Source: Cokeromyces recurvatus
Lineage: Eukaryota; Mucoromycota; Mucoromycetes; Mucorales; Mucoraceae
Reading direction: 5' to 3'
DNA: 64,000 nucleotides
Assembly (NCBI RefSeq): GCF_025118155.1
Contig: NW_026251401.1
Location: 186,001-250,000, forward strand
Below are positions 60,579 through 64,000 of this stretch, in pieces. The notes beneath the pieces are model-generated. The model made no database searches. It was not told the DNA's origin and saw only the letters and a program-made list of their open reading frames with translations. Position 1 is the stretch's first letter; the number at the start of each line of letters is the position of its first letter. The position numbers and the translations under genes are program-made.

Positions 60579-63500
60579 CTAGTTACAACACGGGATTGGC
60601 AAGGAACTCCTATCATTATCGATGACTTTAATGTTCGATTTAAGTCTACTCAAAAATTAGAAGAACCCAATTATCAAGCAGTAATGAAACTTCTTCACGA
60701 AACAGTCAAAGCTAAAGGCGAACAATATAAAAACTTGATGGAGGAAATTAGAAATAAGCATGATGTAACAGAAAAATATCTTAACAGTAAGTTAAACAAA
60801 AGTCAAAATTGGCTTTAATGTTTATGAAATTCTGGCTATTAGCTTCTTTGGATGACTTAACTCCTTGGTATGCCGATTTTAAAAACACTTTTTTATCACT
60901 TCGGGGTATTACTGAATATGAAACCTTTGATCATCCAGTAGCTACGATGATCGTCATTTCTTCGACTAATCCTGATCCTGTCAGCACAATTATGCAACTC
61001 TATAATCCAAATGTACCTTCTTTTACGATTGATAAGCCTTATGTAGATACAAATATTCTGAGATATTATGTTGTACTTCATGATTCAAATCTTACAACAC
61101 TTGAGCAGTAAGAAAACTAACTAACAACAATGAGAGTATATGTATTAGATATTGACTTCTTTTTCTGTTTTATGTTTTATTAGCTCTATGGCTGTATTTG
61201 AAAAGTTAAAACGTACAGTAGGCTTACATTGCTTCTTACTTAAAATAAATTCCAAGCCTAGAGATCCAACAGATAACGATAATATAGAGGATAAATCAGA
61301 GGATGATATTCGAGCTATTTGGGAAGAAGGATTAAGTGAAATGTATCATATTGAATCTATGTTACATTCATATACAGCTAATTTATCTTCAACTATGTCA
61401 ATGGTTGGTGTAGATCCTACTGACAGTTCATCTACGTCTATTTCTTCTACTGTATCAACACCAATATCAGTTACCCCAGGTCATTCTCGTTCTGTGTCAG
61501 TCTCCTCCAACCGTAGCAGTAATAATAGCTCACCACTTCCTCCCGCTACAGTGATTCAAGGAACATCCATTCAGTCTATACCCGTTGATTTACTTGATGA
61601 AAAATCTGAAGACACATTATCTTCAACCCTTTCTCCTTTATTATCCGAAACGACTACAGTTCAATATGGGCGATGCTTAAGAAATGAAGATATCAATAAT
61701 GTAAAAACAATGATTAGAGAATTTGTAATACAAAGTTTAATTCCCTTCATGGAACGTAATATCCAACACTGGAACGAGCAAGTTGCATCAGTACGTCGAG
61801 GCCTAACAGGACGTCTCTTTGGTGCTAGCCGACGATTCTTTGGCTCCTCCACGCGATCACCAGCACTACAGTCGGTACAAACAATATCAGCTCAAGGACC
61901 CAACGTGCCCTTTGGTGTCAACACAATTATGATATACCCTGCTTCTTCTCCAGAGGCCCAAATGCGTAAATTAGCCGACTACGCTTTTATGCTTCGAGAC
62001 TATAAATTTGCATACACTATCTATGATACAGTTCGTCGAGATTATGCAACCGAAAAGACATATGCATATCATGCAGGTTCACAAGAAATGATGGGTATTT
62101 GTTTGTTAATGATGTCGCCATTGCAAACAAACAAAATGGATGTTGATCGACATTTCGAATTAGCTATACAGCAATACTTGGGACGATGTAGATCGCCCTT
62201 TCATGCAACACGAGCAACAATCATGTATTATGAGTTGCTAAAAGGACGTCAGATGTGGAAAGAGATCCCAACAGCACTTGTTCGCATGACGGGTGAGGAC
62301 TCAGATCTTCGTTCAGGCCTTTTCCTTGAACAAGCTGCACATTGTTTTTTGAGAGCACATCGACCGATGGTACGTAAATACGGCTTTCATCTCGTTATGG
62401 CTGGCCATCGTTATGGTAAAGCAGGACAACGTTTACATGCTTATCGCGCCTATCAGATGGCTGCAGATGTTCTTGAGGGACACAATTGGTCATTAGCGCA
62501 ATCGCATGTTCAATTTGCTTTAGGACGTCAGGCATTCCATTTAGGACGATTGAAAGATGCTGTTGCGTGCTTTTCAAACGTTTTATCTGATAATGTCAAA
62601 CAAACAGCACAACAACAAGCAGCACACATGCGTGAATTTTTATTTATTTATCAACAATATACAGAAGCCGTAGGACTAAATCCTTTGAAAGCATCGTTGC
62701 CTCATTTATTTCTGCCAATTATTGATGACCGCGATATTCAGGTAACGTTATCTAATGCGCAACCAAAGACCTCTCAGAGGGAAGAATGGGCACATATGGA
62801 ATTAGCATTATTAGAGGATAGTATTAAACATGGTTATATTTCAAGTTCTAAACGTGCTATGGCTGTTCAACAACAAGACGATCATCGTATAGTATGTGCT
62901 GTTGGAGGTAAACATATACATTTAAAGTGATAAAATTAAGCTAATCTAAAAAATATTATTGTCTTTCCTCATTAGAACCTGCTATTGTTCATATTGATCT
63001 ATTCAATCCTCTTCAGATATCTATTTCTTTAAGTCATGTTATGTTGGGTTGTCAATATCAAACATCTATCGATGCTCAAGAATCAAAAATGGATACATCT
63101 GAAGAAATGCCGGAATGTAAACAGAAGCAAGATTCAAATTCTGATATATTTAATTTTGATTATTTTTCATTACAAAAGTTAGATGAAATAACATTAGAGC
63201 CCTTAGAAAAGAAAACAGTAAGTTTACAATTCATATACATTTATAAAAAAAAATGTGAAAAAAATATTCCAATCAAAACTATAATGTATAGATCAATTTA
63301 AAAATTGTGCCTCATCATGAAGGAAGTATTCAAGTGACTGGTTTACATTACACCTTAAATGAGCTTGTACATACATTTAAACCCTTCTCTAAAAAGGGAA
63401 AACGACTAAATAGAACAAAAGAAGAAATGATGTCTGCTACATACGCAGCTGACCGATCTTTAGATATACTTGTTACATCACCTATGCCCCTCTTAGACCT

Positions 63501-64000
63501 CGTATTCCATCATGTTCCAGACTCTATTTTATCAGGTGAAGTTATACAAACCGTTTTAGAGATTAATAATAAGGGAAATAAAGGGTTAACATTACTTCGA
63601 CTGAAAACAAGTCATCCCAGTTTTGTTTGTGTCGGTGATCCTGAGGATATGGATAAAGATATTTACGGTAAGTAAAATGATAATATTTATTTATATTAAA
63701 CATTAATATTGATAATCCATAATATCATTTAGCTGTAGATAATTCAACGCCTAATGAAATAGAAATTAACAATCAATTGTTTGATTCAAGTGTTGTTACA
63801 ATCCCATTACCAGCTAAAGAACATAGTCATGAACATGGTATTGTTTTGCCAGGTGAAACAACTCTTGTGCCATTCTGGATTCGTGGTGATCGTATTGGAA
63901 CGCATACATTTAAGTTTTTATTCTCTTATCAATCAAATGAAGATAATGTGATGATAGCACATCGTACATTACGATATACAATGCACATTCAAGTCCTGCC
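60318..64000 (+). CDS. TRS85: TRAPPC8/Trs85 TRAPPIII subunit, 3' end outside window
   Basis: Subunit specific to TRAPPIII, the Rab1/Ypt1 exchange factor for autophagy and Golgi traffic. Exons 60318-60483, 60583-60786, 60843-61107, 61184-62907, 62976-63217, 63292-63667 and 63733 to the right edge all join in frame. The N-terminus (SIAPLIAVTASEDAEELCRI, FADFIKPFGDMI, TTRDWQGTPIIIDDFNVRF) is characteristic of TRAPPC8. So are LDDLTPWYADFKNTFLSLRG, DHPVATMIVISSTNPDPV, the linker SMAVFEKLKRTVGLHCFLLK, and the helical block RKLADYAFMLRDYKFAYTIYDTVRRD with TPR-like repeats after it. The later part turns to Ig-like beta sequence (GIVLPGETTLVPFWIRG). The first intron contains a T run of about 40 bases directly before its CTAG acceptor. 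Confidence 0.94.

Overview
The window is nuclear DNA from a filamentous, early-diverging fungus, most likely Mucoromycota (Mucorales). The evidence is very AT-rich sequence, many long poly-A/poly-T runs, short GT-AG introns (about 50-150 nt), fungal families (a Zn2Cys6 regulator with a fungal_trans domain, a fungal-type Na+/H+ antiporter, MUB1/samB, a Ty3-type chromodomain retroelement relic) and decayed Fanzor elements. The species cannot be fixed from the sequence alone. Exon boundaries were assigned by eye from GT-AG signals and reading-frame continuity and may be off by a base.

Layout, left to right: kinesin-7 motor gene (-, running off the left edge); a decayed Fanzor copy (-, 2.5-3.7 kb) and coding-looking debris; PWP1 ribosome-biogenesis WD40 gene (+, 7.4-9.0 kb); a small secreted or GPI-like protein (+, 9.9 kb); tRNA-Val(AAC) (-, 11.7 kb); two copies of a ~500-bp dispersed repeat (12.4-13.6 kb); a CHTOP/FoP-like gene (-, 14.3 kb); mitochondrial acyl carrier protein (+, 17.2 kb); a MIC12-like MICOS subunit (-, 18.7 kb); a Ty3/gypsy relic (-, 19.5-21.0 kb); a Zn2Cys6 regulator (+, 24.0-26.9 kb); LAS1 (+, 27.2-29.0 kb); a 2.14-kb inverted-repeat element carrying a second Fanzor gene (31.26-33.40 kb); a PHO80/Pcl-type cyclin (-, 34.1-35.2 kb); a third dispersed-repeat copy (-, 35.4-35.9 kb); a Na+/H+ antiporter (+, 37.7-40.6 kb); a bHLH factor (+, 40.7-41.7 kb); the proteasome adaptor ECM29 (-, 41.7-48.1 kb); the PP2A B56 subunit (-, 48.3-51.0 kb); an unrecognised two-helix membrane protein (+, 52.7-53.4 kb); a 5-kb gene-poor stretch; MUB1 (+, 58.4-59.9 kb); and TRAPPC8/Trs85 (+, 60.3 kb to the right edge).

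Most genes are unlinked housekeeping functions. The links that exist are functional, not operonic: PWP1 and LAS1 both act in large ribosomal subunit maturation; ACP and MIC12 are both mitochondrial; ECM29 (26S proteasome quality control) and MUB1 (partner of a Rad6/Ubr2-type ligase that controls proteasome gene expression in yeast) both touch the proteasome.

The most interesting content is the pair of Fanzor (eukaryotic TnpB/OMEGA-like RNA-guided nuclease) loci. They share RuvC-I-region motifs, a zinc ribbon, a RuvC-III motif, an intron at the same codon boundary, and a ~60-bp non-coding block at the same distance downstream of the stop. That block is where a guide (omega) RNA would be expected. 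The 31-33 kb copy keeps its recognisable catalytic residues and ~65-bp terminal inverted repeats. The 2.5-3.7 kb copy has lost its RuvC-III aspartate and its reading frame.
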